Assembly: GCF_002778325.1 (NCBI RefSeq)
Contig: NZ_NESI01000010.1
Coordinates: forward strand, 1-64,000
Reading direction: 5' to 3'
Source of the DNA: Limnohabitans sp. B9-3
GTDB taxonomy: Bacteria > Pseudomonadota > Gammaproteobacteria > Burkholderiales > Burkholderiaceae_C
Length of the DNA: 64,000 bases
In this document: piece by piece, positions 1 through 9,732 of the stretch
Layout: each line of letters starts with the position of its first letter
Numbering within the stretch: the first letter of the stretch is position 1
Notes under the pieces: generated by a model
The model's database searches: none
Told to the model about the DNA's origin: nothing
What the model saw: only the letters and a program-made list of their open reading frames with translations
Position numbers and translations under genes: made by a program

Positions 1-58
1 CTTCAGGTTTTTTGTAATCCGCCAACAGGCGGTCTATGAGTTCGTTGCTTACGGTCAT
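1..58 (-). CDS. IS256-family transposase, N-terminal 19 codons only
   Basis: This is the partial start of a DDE transposase. Reading the minus strand from the ATG at 58 gives MTVSNELIDRLLADYKKPE, which matches the characteristic opening of IS256-family (Mutator-like) transposases. A purine-rich stretch (GGAAGAGAA) just upstream of the ATG can serve as ribosome binding site. The frame then leaves the window, so completeness, catalytic residues and activity cannot be judged. It reads in the same direction as the disrupted recombinase. Confidence 0.75.
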   Translation of the reverse strand, partial: MTVSNELIDRLLADYKKPE

Positions 59-128
59 TTCTCTTCCTTTGAAGATGAAGGCAGTTTCCTGCCATTAGAC
101 CGTTTACACAAAATCTAGGACACGCCCA
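1..128 (-). mobile_element. End of an IS256-family insertion sequence, cut by the window edge
   Basis: This is the transposase-proximal end of an insertion sequence that continues to the left. Seen: on the minus strand the recombinase reading frame next to it loses its family similarity at about position 128. It is followed by a GGGCGTGTCC end, a tract reading TTTTGTGTAAAC, and about 70 bases later a transposase start codon. A GTGTCC...TTGTGTAAA terminus fits my knowledge of IS256-family inverted repeats. The exact boundary (126-129) is an inference, because the other end and the target duplication are outside the window. Confidence 0.7.
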
Positions 129-848
129 GATTTGCACTGCTTCCGTAGATAGCGGTACCGTACGACTGACACCATTCTTAGTTTCAAATAAGTGAGCAGT
201 TCGCCTGTCAAAATCAATATGCTCCCATCGCAAAGAAAGCAACTCACCTCGTCTCATCGCTGTTTCTAAAGCAAGTAGAACGACTGGTTTGGTTAGATGG
301 TTGCGTTTGCCAGTTGGTGACAATTCTTGAAGAAGTCTCTCTAGTTCTTGAGGGTTTAATAGTCGGTTCCGACCCTCGGGGCTCGGTGGCTTACGGACCA
401 TTTGAACGGGGTTGGATAGATTGATCCCCCATTCACGCCTAGCATGGTTGATTGCACTGGATATGTAGGCCAACTCACGAATGACTGTTCCAGCTGCAAC
501 TGACTTTAGACGATGGTCACGGTGCCTTGCAACCACAGCAGGCGTCAATGAAAAGAGAGAGTGCTTGCTAATCGCCATGCGTTGTAGTGCTCGAAGCCTA
601 TAGCCATCCTCATGGGCTCCTTTCATCATGGGAGTCACTTCCCGCAGATAGCGCTCTATCAATTGACCAAGCGTGATTGCTTTAGCGCTGGAGTCATCTT
701 GATAAACCCCTCTCAAGAGTTCGTTTTCTTTTTCAGTGGCCCAAACTTTGGCAGACCTTTGGTTGTTGAATGACTTGCTGAGTGTTGGGTAACCTTTGAC
801 GCGAATGCGAACTTGCCAAACATCCTTGCGTTTTTGTATCGATGCCAT
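129..848 (-). pseudogene. Tyrosine recombinase (phage-type integrase), truncated by IS insertion
   Basis: This is a site-specific recombinase of the phage-integrase family, which would cut and rejoin att sites of a prophage or island. About 240 native residues remain: an N-terminal arm-binding-like segment (residues 1-60), a SAM-like core-binding domain (about 60-165) and the first part of the catalytic domain with the first active-site arginine in TAMRRGELLSLRW (about residue 200). The remaining catalytic residues (the lysine, the HxxR box and the tyrosine nucleophile) are missing, because the frame enters the adjacent insertion sequence after VPLSTEAVQI. It is therefore almost certainly inactive. 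Its 5' end faces the core gene moaC, so it probably marks the right-hand boundary of an island lying mostly outside the window. Confidence 0.85.
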
Positions 849-862
849 TTCTTTTCCTTAGT

Positions 863-880
863 TGGAGCAGAAATGGAGCA
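863..880. repeat. Two TGGAGCA repeats one helical turn apart, upstream of the integrase
   Basis: The heptamer TGGAGCA occurs at 863-869 and again at 874-880, an 11-bp period, just upstream of the recombinase start codon. Short repeats spaced by one turn near an integrase gene can be arm-type integrase or excisionase sites, but two copies of seven bases could be chance. No tRNA 3' end lies next to it. Confidence 0.25.
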
Positions 881-970
881 AATTACAAAATCAAGCTTTC
901 AAGCACTGATGTTTTTATCCCAGTGACTTAAGCTGTAAAAGATGCGTGAGGTCAAAGAAGTCTATATAAA

Positions 971-1447
971 TCAACGATTTACATAACTCCCCGACTTCCC
1001 CCCATGCTTCTCCAGCAGCTTCACATCGGTCATCGTCATGCCGCGGTCCACCGCTTTGCACATGTCATAAATCGTGAGTAAAGCGACTTGCACCGCGGTG
1101 AGGGCTTCCATCTCCACCCCCGTTTGACCCACGGTTTCCACGGTGGCGGTGCACTGCACGCTGTGGGTGGCGGCGTCCACTGCAAACTCAACCGCAACGC
1201 GTGTCAGAGCCAGCGGGTGGCACAGCGGAATCAAGTCGCTGGTTTTCTTGGCGGCTTGAATGCCAGCGATGCGTGCAATGCCCAACACGTCGCCTTTTTT
1301 AGCGGTGCCGCTTTCGATCAGGGCCAAGGTGGCGGGCAGCATTTGGATGCGTCCGGTGGCGATGCCGACGCGGCGTGTGTGGGCCTTGTCGGCCACGTCC
1401 ACCATGTGGGCTTGGCCTTGTGCGTCAAAGTGGGTGAGTGTGGACAT
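971..1447 (-). CDS. moaC: Cyclic pyranopterin monophosphate synthase MoaC
   Basis: MoaC catalyses the second half of the first step of molybdenum cofactor biosynthesis, converting 3',8-cyclo-7,8-dihydroguanosine triphosphate, the MoaA product, to cyclic pyranopterin monophosphate in the cytoplasm. At 158 residues it has the normal family length. Visible signatures are the [10 protein letters not shown] motif (Cys76, His77), the GVEMEAL motif (about 110-116) and the C-terminal [11 protein letters not shown] block with the conserved Asp128 and Lys131. It starts with ATG at 1447 and stands alone between the integrase remnant and a divergent protease gene. moaA is not in the window. Confidence 0.97.
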   Translation of the reverse strand: MSTLTHFDAQGQAHMVDVADKAHTRRVGIATGRIQMLPATLALIESGTAKKGDVLGIARIAGIQAAKKTSDLIPLCHPLALTRVAVEFAVDAATHSVQCTATVETVGQTGVEMEALTAVQVALLTIYDMCKAVDRGMTMTDVKLLEKHGGKSGSYVNR

Positions 1448-1512
1448 GGGGCAATTTACAGCGGGTTAACATGAGAACAGCATCATAAGGTCCGAGTTAT
1501 CTTGCCCGTCGC

Positions 1513-3156
1513 ATGCCCACCAAAAACAAGCCATCCTTCCTGCATTTGCCGTCGTTGCCGCACCGTTTAGGCGTGTTGGGTTTGTGCGTGGCCTTGTTGT
1601 TGCCGATCAATGGCGTGCAGGCACAAAGCAGTACCATCCGTTTGCCTAATTTGGGCGACGGTGCCGATTTGCCCTTGGGCGTGGAGCGTCGTTTGGGCGA
1701 AAGTATTGCCCGTGAAATTTACCGCGATCCCGACTATTTAGACGACGCCGTTCTTGGCGATTACATCCAATCGATTTGGCAGCCTTTGTTGGCTGCGGCG
1801 CGTCAACGTGGCGAGCTCACGCCTGAGTTAGAACAGCAATTTGCCTGGGACGTGGCCTTGATTCGCGACCGCAGCATCAACGCCTTTGCTCTGCCTGGGG
1901 GTTATTTGGGCGTGCACTTGGGGTTGATCGCGGCTGTCAGTAGCGGCGACGAGTTGGCTTCGGTGTTGGCGCATGAGTTGAGCCACGTCACTCAGCGACA
2001 CATCGCGCGCATGATCGCGCAGCAAGGCCGTCAGGGGCCGATGGTCATGGGTGCCATGATTTTGGGCATGCTCGCCGCCAGCCGCACCGCCAATCCCAGC
2101 AGCATGAGCGCCGCCAACGCGGTGATGGTGGGCGGACAGGCTGCGGCGATGCAGAGCCAGTTGAACTTTTCTCGCGACATGGAGCGCGAGGCCGACCGCG
2201 TGGGTTACGGCGTGATGACCGATGCGGGCTACGAGCCGCAAGGCTTTGTCACCATGTTTGAGAAGTTGCAGCAGGCTTCGCGTCTCAATGACAACGGCTC
2301 ATTCCCTTACTTGCGCAGTCACCCCATGACCACCGAGCGGATTGCCGATGCACAGGCGCGCCAACAGTTGCTGCCCCCACAACCTACCTCGCTCACCACG
2401 CCGCTGCACGCCATGATGGCGGCGCGTGCGCAGGTGTTGGCCAATCCGGGCATCGACGTCTTGCGCTCTCTCGCAGCACTTGCCGATACAGCTGCCCTGG
2501 CCACGGCACCGCCAGCACGACAGGCGGGTGTCTTGTATGCAGCGGTGATGGCTGAGATGCGTCAACGCAACTTTGTCGGCGCCCGTCAGCATCTGGCACG
2601 TTTGCAAGTTTTATCGACCGCACAGGTCGTTTCGCAGCAGACGACGCAACCTGCCACGACGCAAGCTTTTGATGCCGTTGCGCAGCGGGTCGTGCGCTTG
2701 TTGGGGGCCGAGTTGGCATTGACCGCCAACGACACGATGACCGCACTGCGCCTGCTGTCGACGCCACCCTCCCTCAAATCGGATCGCGCATCGTTGATGT
2801 TGCTGATGCAAGCCCGTGTGGCCACTCGCCAACCTGAGCAAGCCCAGCTCGCAGCCGATGCCTTACGGCTGTGGCTCAGTCAGCACCCGCGTGATGCGTC
2901 GGCTTGGTTGCAACTGGTGTCGGCCTATGAGGTGCAGGGCGACAGTTTGCGCGCCATTCGCGCCCAAGCCGAGGCCCGTGCTGTGGAGCTTGATTACCCT
3001 GCTGCCGTCGATCGGCTGAAGGCGGCACAAGCTTTGGCGCACAGCATGGCGCGTGAAGGCAAATTAGACCGAGGGGGCCATATCGAAGCGTCCATCGTGG
3101 ACGCGCGCTTGCGCGAGTTAGAGGGTTTTCGGCGAGAACAGGCGTTGCAGCGCTGA
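1513..3156 (+). CDS. bepA: M48-family periplasmic metalloprotease with TPR repeats, BepA-like
   Basis: This is a probable outer-membrane-assembly quality-control protease. Residues 1-38 form a cleavable signal peptide (hydrophobic GVLGLCVALLL, then AQA). The M48 zinc site is HELSH at 154-158 with a third ligand in EREAD (Glu226), and a SHPMT segment near residue 275 corresponds to the family's conserved SHP region. The C-terminal half (about 300-540) is helical and TPR-like, as in E. coli BepA (YfgC). The length of 547 residues is slightly above E. coli BepA. Its 3' end overlaps the convergent gene at 3118. In the Burkholderiales this gene commonly sits beside moaC. Confidence 0.9.
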   Translation: MPTKNKPSFLHLPSLPHRLGVLGLCVALLLPINGVQAQSSTIRLPNLGDGADLPLGVERRLGESIAREIYRDPDYLDDAVLGDYIQSIWQPLLAAARQRGELTPELEQQFAWDVALIRDRSINAFALPGGYLGVHLGLIAAVSSGDELASVLAHELSHVTQRHIARMIAQQGRQGPMVMGAMILGMLAASRTANPSSMSAANAVMVGGQAAAMQSQLNFSRDMEREADRVGYGVMTDAGYEPQGFVTMFEKLQQASRLNDNGSFPYLRSHPMTTERIADAQARQQLLPPQPTSLTTPLHAMMAARAQVLANPGIDVLRSLAALADTAALATAPPARQAGVLYAAVMAEMRQRNFVGARQHLARLQVLSTAQVVSQQTTQPATTQAFDAVAQRVVRLLGAELALTANDTMTALRLLSTPPSLKSDRASLMLLMQARVATRQPEQAQLAADALRLWLSQHPRDASAWLQLVSAYEVQGDSLRAIRAQAEARAVELDYPAAVDRLKAAQALAHSMAREGKLDRGGHIEASIVDARLRELEGFRREQALQR

Positions 3157-3477
3157 GTCAATCAGCACGCCAAACGCTGTGTAAATCAGCGAGCCCAGCA
3201 AGGCAGAGCCAAAGTCCTGCACCTGAAAGCCTTCCAGCAACCCTGCGGCGGCCCAAAACAACAAGGCGTTGATGATGAACAAAAACAAGCCTAAGGTTAA
3301 AAACGTAACCGGCAGCGTCAACACGACCAAAGCGGGGCGCACCACCAAGTTGAACAAGCCGATGACAAAGGCTGCAGCCAAAGCCGTTCGGAAGTCTTTC
3401 ACTTCAACGCCGCTGTAAAGGTGGGCCAGCGCCAACAAGGCGGCAGCGTGGAGTAACCAAGTCAGGATGAGTTTCAT
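3118..3477 (-). CDS. Small four-helix membrane protein, phage-holin-IV-like family
   Basis: This is an inner-membrane protein of 119 residues with four predicted transmembrane helices. It resembles the mycobacterial-phage-holin-like superfamily IV proteins that are common on bacterial chromosomes and have no established function. The sequence pattern is an N-terminal helix (LILTWLLHAAALLALAHLY), an amphipathic GVEVKDF turn, then three helices with an NLVVRPAL loop. It is unlikely to be a lysis holin because no endolysin is nearby. The last 39 bases overlap the convergent end of the protease gene. The start is ATG at 3477. Confidence 0.75.
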   Translation of the reverse strand: MKLILTWLLHAAALLALAHLYSGVEVKDFRTALAAAFVIGLFNLVVRPALVVLTLPVTFLTLGLFLFIINALLFWAAAGLLEGFQVQDFGSALLGSLIYTAFGVLIDSALQRLFSPKTL

Positions 3478-3555
3478 TGTTCAGTCAGCATAGCACTGCA
3501 GCTATGATCCACACCCCACTCCCACCCCTACTTTTAGGTCGTTCACTCTAGCGCC

Positions 3556-3963
3556 ATGGCCAGCATTCACATCACCGACATTGAGGCCGCCATCAACTAT
3601 TGGCGCGACAGATCTCCCTCACCCGACGGCATCACGCTCGCCCCCGAGCTGCGCGCTTTGGCCGAGGTGTATGCGTTGATGGTGTTTCACCACCAAGACG
3701 AGGCGGCAGAGCGAGGCTTTCCATCCAAAGCCTTGGATGCATGGCTGACTTGGTACAACACCACACCCGACGCACCTTGCATCGCGATTTGCTCAACCAG
3801 CCAAGGTGACGAGGAGTGCAAAGGCTGCGGACGCACCTTTGAAGAAGTGCAGCACTGGCCAGGCATGACGCCCAGCGAGAAGCGCAGCACATGGCGACGC
3901 ATCACCATGATTGGCACCTCTTGGCGTTTTAACAAATACGCCGAGCGGGCGCGGGGCGAGTAA
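3556..3963 (+). CDS. DUF3717 / DUF1289 domain protein
   Basis: This is a conserved protein of unknown function with 135 residues. The N-terminal part (1-65, starting SIHITDIEAAINYWR) looks like DUF3717. The C-terminal part (72-128) is a DUF1289 domain with Cys75, Cys79, Cys88 and Cys91 in the pattern PCIAIC then CKGCGRT, followed by a TPSEKRSTWRRI segment. The four cysteines suggest a metal-binding knuckle, which is an inference. It is monocistronic and convergent with yaeQ. Confidence 0.8.
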   Translation: MASIHITDIEAAINYWRDRSPSPDGITLAPELRALAEVYALMVFHHQDEAAERGFPSKALDAWLTWYNTTPDAPCIAICSTSQGDEECKGCGRTFEEVQHWPGMTPSEKRSTWRRITMIGTSWRFNKYAERARGE

Positions 3964-3978
3964 GTTTTTTTTGCAGCG

Positions 3979-4539
3979 TTATTTCCAGCGCTCGCACTCA
4001 ATGTCGACGGTGGTCTTGCCGTTGCTCATCATCACCACACCTTCTTGAACCGTGGCTTGCAATTGCATGCTGCGCTCCGCCAGTTTGGCCAACTCTTGCG
4101 ACGCTGTGCTGGGGATGCGCCACACCTGCAACGACGTGGGCTTGATGAGTTTGTTTTGCATGGTCTTCCACCAGACATCGCCAGAGCTGGAGAACACATA
4201 CAACATCACTTGGTCGGCCTTGCTGCAGGCTTTGAGCAAAGGCTTTTCTTCGGGCTGACCCACTTCAATCCACAGGCGTTTGCGGCCCGTGAAATCGGTC
4301 AGCATCACATCGGGCTCGTCGGGGTTCGACAGGCCCGCACCAAAAGCCAGCACGCCGTCGCCGTTACACACGTCTTGCAGCAAATGTGCTTGTAACGAGA
4401 GCGCGACCAAACGCACCATCATGCGCTCGTCGGTCTCGCTGGGGTGGCGTGCGAGGGTGAGAGCGTGGTCGGCGTAGTAGCTGTGGTCAATGTCCGCGAT
4501 CTGAACGTTCGCTTTGAAGATGGTGGATTTGATCGCCAT
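3979..4539 (-). CDS. yaeQ: YaeQ family protein
   Basis: This 186-residue protein of the YaeQ family has a PD-(D/E)XK nuclease-like fold and an unproven cellular role. E. coli YaeQ was linked to RfaH-independent haemolysin expression. Recognisable blocks are the opening KSTIFKANVQIADIDHSYY, the DERMMVRLVAL helix, and GLSNPDEPDVMLTD followed by WIEVGQPEEK, which holds the acidic and lysine positions of the nuclease-like site. It starts with ATG at 4539 and lies 4 bases downstream of the purB stop on the same strand, so the two are probably co-transcribed. Confidence 0.92.
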   Translation of the reverse strand: MAIKSTIFKANVQIADIDHSYYADHALTLARHPSETDERMMVRLVALSLQAHLLQDVCNGDGVLAFGAGLSNPDEPDVMLTDFTGRKRLWIEVGQPEEKPLLKACSKADQVMLYVFSSSGDVWWKTMQNKLIKPTSLQVWRIPSTASQELAKLAERSMQLQATVQEGVVMMSNGKTTVDIECERWK

Positions 4540-4543
4540 GGTT

Positions 4544-5965
<1,422 letters not shown>

Positions 5966-6040
5966 TTAGGTGGTGCCGCTGACGCGGTGCATGCAATGCG
6001 CCCCTATAAAATACGCGCTCTGTCAATTTCAAATGAACGT

Positions 6041-6655
6041 ATGAAGCTTATTGGTGCCGTCACCAGTCCCTACGTGCGCAAAGTGCGTATCGTCTTGGCC
6101 GAGAAAAAACTAGACGTTCAATTCGTCACCGAAGACGTATGGGCGGCCGACACCACCATCACAGAATCCAATCCGCTGGGCAAAGTCCCGTGCTTGATCA
6201 TGGAAGGCGGCGAGGCCCTGTTTGACTCCCGCGTGATCGTGGAGTACCTCGACACCTTGTCACCCGTGGGCAAACTTATTCCCGTTGGTGGCCGTGAGCG
6301 TGCGGAAGTGAAAACGTGGGAAGCCTTGGCCGACGGCTTGTTGGACGCTGCCATTCTGGCCCGCTTAGAAGCTCACTGGATTGGTCGCAAAGACAACGAG
6401 CGCAGCCAAGCTTGGATAGATCGTCAGATGAAAAAGATCGATGACAGCTTGGCCGCCATGAGTCGCGGATTGGGTGAGCGTAGCCACTGCGTGGGCATCC
6501 ATCTGAGCTTGAGCGATATCGCCTTGGGCAGTGCCTTGGGTTACCTCGATTTCCGTTTCCCCGACATCAACTGGCGCGAGCGTCACGCCAATTTGGCTGA
6601 CCTTTTTGAGCGCTTGTCACAGCGACAAAGCTTCAAAGACACGCTGCCGGCCTAA
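6041..6655 (+). CDS. Glutathione S-transferase family protein
   Basis: This is a cytosolic glutathione-transferase-fold protein of 204 residues. The thioredoxin-like N-terminal domain (1-80) begins MKLIGAVTSPYVRKVR, with the active-site serine region at about 9, and contains the glutathione-binding NPLGKVPCL and the DSRVIVEYLD motif. The C-terminal helical domain covers 90-200. The frame stays open further upstream to 5822, but that part overlaps purB antisense, and family similarity begins at the ATG at 6041. The substrate cannot be predicted. Confidence 0.9.
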   Translation: MKLIGAVTSPYVRKVRIVLAEKKLDVQFVTEDVWAADTTITESNPLGKVPCLIMEGGEALFDSRVIVEYLDTLSPVGKLIPVGGRERAEVKTWEALADGLLDAAILARLEAHWIGRKDNERSQAWIDRQMKKIDDSLAAMSRGLGERSHCVGIHLSLSDIALGSALGYLDFRFPDINWRERHANLADLFERLSQRQSFKDTLPA

Positions 6656-6662
6656 CTCGAAG

Positions 6663-7127
6663 CTAGCTGTTGGCTCGTCGCTTGAGCCAACGCATCAAGC
6701 TGCCCACCACGGGCAGCTTTTCATACAACTCTTCGGCAGCATCCCAGTAATCGCGGTGTATGGCCACGCGCCATACACCCGCTTCTTCGCGCAGCACCAA
6801 GTGGCTGGCGCCGCGAATGGTTTGTGTGCGACCTGCGTCAAAGCGGCGCATGCCAAACAAAAAATCCCAAGTCACAAAACATTGCGCACCTTGCTGCACA
6901 CGCTGTGTGATGACAAAACGTGGCGCATCAAGCTCGCGAAACATGTGCGCAAAGATGGCCTCAATGGCGGGCACGCCCTGAACCTCGTTGAACGGGTCTT
7001 TGAACTGCGCGTCGGCTGTGTAGATGTCGGCGATGCGGGCGACGTCGGCGGGTTGAAGTTGTTCAAAAAAGTCGACCACGCGCTGCAGCGCGGCTTCGCA
7101 GGTGTCAGTGTTGCCCATGGGGTTCAC
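6663..7127 (-). CDS. NTF2-like (SnoaL-type) protein
   Basis: This 154-residue protein has an NTF2-like fold, the scaffold shared by SnoaL cyclases, ketosteroid isomerases and many non-enzymes. Visible features are an N-terminal helix with FFEQLQPADVARIADIY, then AQFKDPFNEVQG (a typical SnoaL substrate-pocket segment), a WRVAIHRDYWDAAEELY strand, and a basic C-terminal tail. The GTG start at 7127 overlaps the preceding SDR stop by 4 bases, and an ATG at 7118 is an alternative. It is the last gene of the seven-gene operon starting at 12422. Homologues sit in other CFA-synthase/DUF1365 clusters, where their role is unknown. Confidence 0.85.
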   Translation of the reverse strand: MNPMGNTDTCEAALQRVVDFFEQLQPADVARIADIYTADAQFKDPFNEVQGVPAIEAIFAHMFRELDAPRFVITQRVQQGAQCFVTWDFLFGMRRFDAGRTQTIRGASHLVLREEAGVWRVAIHRDYWDAAEELYEKLPVVGSLMRWLKRRANS

Positions 7128-7897
7128 ATCCCCGTGGCGCGGCGCACCAACGCAAAGTACCAGCGGTAAGGCAGCAAGCGCATGAACTTGAGCCAGCGTG
7201 TGAAACGTTTGGGGTAGTGGATCTCGAAGGCCCCTTTTGCCCAGCCGCGCAGCATTTCGCGGGCGGCTTCTTCGGGGCTAATCAAAGCCGGCATGTGGAA
7301 GGTGTTTTGCGCGGTCAAGGGTGTTTCTACAAAACCGGGGTTCACCACGCTCACGCCCAAACCTTGGGTGGACAGATCCAGATACAAAGCCTCGGCCAGA
7401 TGAATCAAGGCCGCTTTGGTGGGGCCGTAGGCCAAGCTTTGCGGCAAGCCTCGGTAGCCCGCCACGCTGGCCACCAGACTGAGGTGGCCAAAGCCTTGCG
7501 TCAGCAAGGCGGGCAACACCGCGTCGAGCATGTAGAGCGCGCCCAGGTAGTTGACGGTTTGGTGGCGCAGCATTTCGTCCAGGTTGTAGTCCGTGGCGCG
7601 CACCGGTTTGTAATAGCCGGCGCAGTAAATCACCACGTCTAAGCCTTGTTCAGCTTGTATGTGTTGCGCGGCTTGGCGCATGGCTATGGGATCGCTCACA
7701 TCGAGCACGACTGCCTGTGCGCCAGGGTGGGTATCGACAAACTGTTGCAGCAACTCAGCCTTGCGGGCCGACACCACCACGCGCGCACCTGCTGAGTGCA
7801 GGGCTTGGGCGGTCGCCAAGCCAATGCCGCTCGAGGCGCCAATCAGCCACACGCTGCGGCCTTGCCAATCGGTGATGGTTGGATTGAGGGGTTTCAT
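7124..7897 (-). CDS. Short-chain dehydrogenase/reductase of the CFA-like cluster
   Basis: This is a classical SDR of 257 residues using NAD(H) or NADP(H). The cofactor motif is GASSGIGLATA (about residues 16-26), the structural motif is CAGYY in place of NNAG, and the catalytic Ser-Tyr-Lys triad includes YGPTKAAL. The start ATG at 7897 overlaps the stop of the upstream gene (ATGA), which favours it over longer starts. It belongs to the operon with the methyltransferase, FAD oxidoreductase and DUF1365 genes. By context it probably acts on an oxygenated lipid intermediate, but the substrate is not known. Confidence 0.9.
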   Translation of the reverse strand: MKPLNPTITDWQGRSVWLIGASSGIGLATAQALHSAGARVVVSARKAELLQQFVDTHPGAQAVVLDVSDPIAMRQAAQHIQAEQGLDVVIYCAGYYKPVRATDYNLDEMLRHQTVNYLGALYMLDAVLPALLTQGFGHLSLVASVAGYRGLPQSLAYGPTKAALIHLAEALYLDLSTQGLGVSVVNPGFVETPLTAQNTFHMPALISPEEAAREMLRGWAKGAFEIHYPKRFTRWLKFMRLLPYRWYFALVRRATGM

Positions 7898-8478
7898 GGT
7901 TGTGCACCTGCTAAAAGTTGTTGTCGCAGTTGACGTTGCGAAGTCTCGGGGGCCAGCCAAATGCCCATGAAGCGTTGGGCCAATTCGGCGTCACGCATCT
8001 CGCCCAGCAGCTGTTCTTGGTGCAGAAGTTGCAGGCCTTTTTGAGGCACGTAGACGCCGGTGAGTCGCTCGCCTGCGCGCACATTGGGAATGAGTTGGTT
8101 CAGCAGTGTCGACCAGTTTTGGGTTTGAGCGGGAGTCAGGGCACGCTGGCCCTGCATCTCATCCATGGAGCGCTGGGCAATGTCGGCGCCTTTGAAGTCC
8201 CGCAGGTAACGCAGATCCAATACCAAGGCTTGTCTGTCCCAATCGCTGGCTGAAAAAGTCGCATTCGCCCACAGGCTGGCGTCGTAGACCGAAAAGCCCC
8301 AAAAGGTAAAACGTTGCTGCCCCATCAGGCGAGGGGTGGTCAGCCATTTTTGCAAGCGTTGCATGGGCAAGGCGTCGCTGGGTGGGGTTTGTGCCGCAGC
8401 GTTGGGTAGTCGCCCAGCGGCGGCGAGCGTCAGCCCGGCCTGCAGGCCAACAGTGAGAAGCCTGCGGCGCGTGTTCAT
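7894..8478 (-). CDS. Chalcone-isomerase-like secreted protein
   Basis: This is an exported protein of 194 residues with a chalcone-isomerase fold domain. The N-terminus MNTRRRLLTVGLQAGLTLA with AAAQ after it reads as a signal peptide, possibly Tat-like because of the RRR. The domain covers about 45-190 with the strand FTFWGFSVYDASLWA and the GERLTGVYVPQKG segment. Bacterial CHI-like proteins are thought to bind fatty acids rather than isomerise flavonoids. The start overlaps the CFA-synthase-like stop by 4 bases. A lipid-binding role for the periplasmic or membrane face of this cluster is an inference. Confidence 0.85.
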   Translation of the reverse strand: MNTRRRLLTVGLQAGLTLAAAGRLPNAAAQTPPSDALPMQRLQKWLTTPRLMGQQRFTFWGFSVYDASLWANATFSASDWDRQALVLDLRYLRDFKGADIAQRSMDEMQGQRALTPAQTQNWSTLLNQLIPNVRAGERLTGVYVPQKGLQLLHQEQLLGEMRDAELAQRFMGIWLAPETSQRQLRQQLLAGAQP

Positions 8479-9713
8479 GGCTTGACCAAGGTGTACTGCA
8501 CCACGTCGATGTTGTGTTGCTCAAAGGCTGCTTCGCAGTAGGCGAGGTAGAACTCCCAAATGCGGATGAAACGCAGGTCAAAGCCCAACGCCAGCACCTG
8601 CGCTTGGTCAGCCATGAACTGCTGGCGCCAACGGCGCAAGGTTTCGGCATAGTCCAAGCCAAAGGCCATTTCATCCACCACCTTGAGGCCTGCTTTCGCT
8701 GCTTGTGCGCGGAACTCGCGTGGGCAGGGCAAGCAGCCGCCGGGGAAGATGTATTGCTGAATGAAGTCGGTGCTGGTCACGTACCGGTCAAACAAGCTGT
8801 CGTCGATGACGATGCTCTGGATGCACGCCTTGCCGCCGCTTTTGAGCAGCCGAGCGACGGTGGCGAAATAGGTAGGCCAATATTCTTGGCCCACCGCTTC
8901 GATCATTTCGATGGAGCAGACCGCGTCATACGGGCCATCGTTGATGTCGCGGTAGTCTTGCCAACGCAGGTTGCTTTGGTCTTGCTTGCCCAAGGCTTGC
9001 ATGCGGCGGTTGGCGTAGGCCAGTTGTTCGTGGCTCAAGGTCACGCCGCTCATGTGCGCGCCAAATTCGGTGCTGCCCATCTCGGCCAGTGCGCCCCAGC
9101 CGCAGCCAATTTCCATCACGCGGTCACCGGGTTTGACGTCGACCATGCGCAGGGCGCGGCGCACTTTGGCGCTTTGAGCTTGGGCCATGGGTTGGCTGCG
9201 GTCACCGTCAAACCAAGCGGACGAATAGTTCATCGTGCCGTCCAGCCACAGCTCGTAAAACGCATTGCCCAAGTCGTAATGGGCGTGGATATTTTTGGCG
9301 CTGTTGCTGCGCGTGTTGCGGTTGAGCAAATGCTTCACGCGGTAGACCAAGCGGCCCAGCCAGTGGCCATAAATCAGGTCGTCCATGTCGCGGCGATTGG
9401 CGACCAAGAGCTGCAACAAGTCAGCCAAGTTGTGGGTGGTCCAGTCGCCCGCGATGTAGCTTTCTGCAAAACCAATGTCGCCCGATTTGAGGGCTTGGGT
9501 CAGCGGTGTCCAGTTGTTCAAATGCAGGCTGGCGTGCAAGGCTTGGCCTTGGGCTGGCGTTTCGCCAAATTGTTCGGTACTGCCGTCGGGCCATTGCACA
9601 TGCAAGGTGCCATGTTTGAGGCGTTGCAGCAGGCCAAGGACGCGCCGAGCAGCCGAGGGCATGTCAGAGGGTGAGGTGGCGCGTTGGGCGGTGTCGTTGC
9701 GGGTGGTGGTCAT
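8475..9713 (-). CDS. cfa: Cyclopropane-fatty-acyl-phospholipid synthase-like methyltransferase
   Basis: This is a SAM-dependent methyltransferase (412 residues) of the cyclopropane fatty acid synthase family, acting on double bonds of membrane phospholipid acyl chains. The N-terminal lipid-binding domain covers about 1-130. The catalytic part contains HYDLGNAFYELWLD (145-158), MNYSSAWF, SAM motif I as VMEIGCGWGALA (199-210) and SIEMIEAVG. The neighbours (FAD oxidoreductase, DUF1365, chalcone-isomerase-like) mark it as the secondary, stress-linked type rather than the general CFA synthase. The product could be a cyclopropane, a methylated or a furan acyl chain, and the sequence does not decide. 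It has an ATG start. Confidence 0.93.
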   Translation of the reverse strand: MTTTRNDTAQRATSPSDMPSAARRVLGLLQRLKHGTLHVQWPDGSTEQFGETPAQGQALHASLHLNNWTPLTQALKSGDIGFAESYIAGDWTTHNLADLLQLLVANRRDMDDLIYGHWLGRLVYRVKHLLNRNTRSNSAKNIHAHYDLGNAFYELWLDGTMNYSSAWFDGDRSQPMAQAQSAKVRRALRMVDVKPGDRVMEIGCGWGALAEMGSTEFGAHMSGVTLSHEQLAYANRRMQALGKQDQSNLRWQDYRDINDGPYDAVCSIEMIEAVGQEYWPTYFATVARLLKSGGKACIQSIVIDDSLFDRYVTSTDFIQQYIFPGGCLPCPREFRAQAAKAGLKVVDEMAFGLDYAETLRRWRQQFMADQAQVLALGFDLRFIRIWEFYLAYCEAAFEQHNIDVVQYTLVKP

Positions 9714-9732
9714 GGCTGGTGGTGTCTTTGAA

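Noticed and set aside
849..970. tRNA or other attachment gene next to the integrase
   Set aside because: The 122-bp gap to moaC contains no cloverleaf or tRNA 3' end that I can recognise.
3118..3477. Prophage lysis holin
   Set aside because: There is no endolysin or phage gene nearby. Chromosomal members of this four-helix family are common and not lytic.
8514..9674. Long open frame (386 codons) antisense to the CFA-synthase-like gene
   Set aside because: It is a GC-rich third-position shadow with no recognisable domain, lying wholly inside a clear methyltransferase gene.
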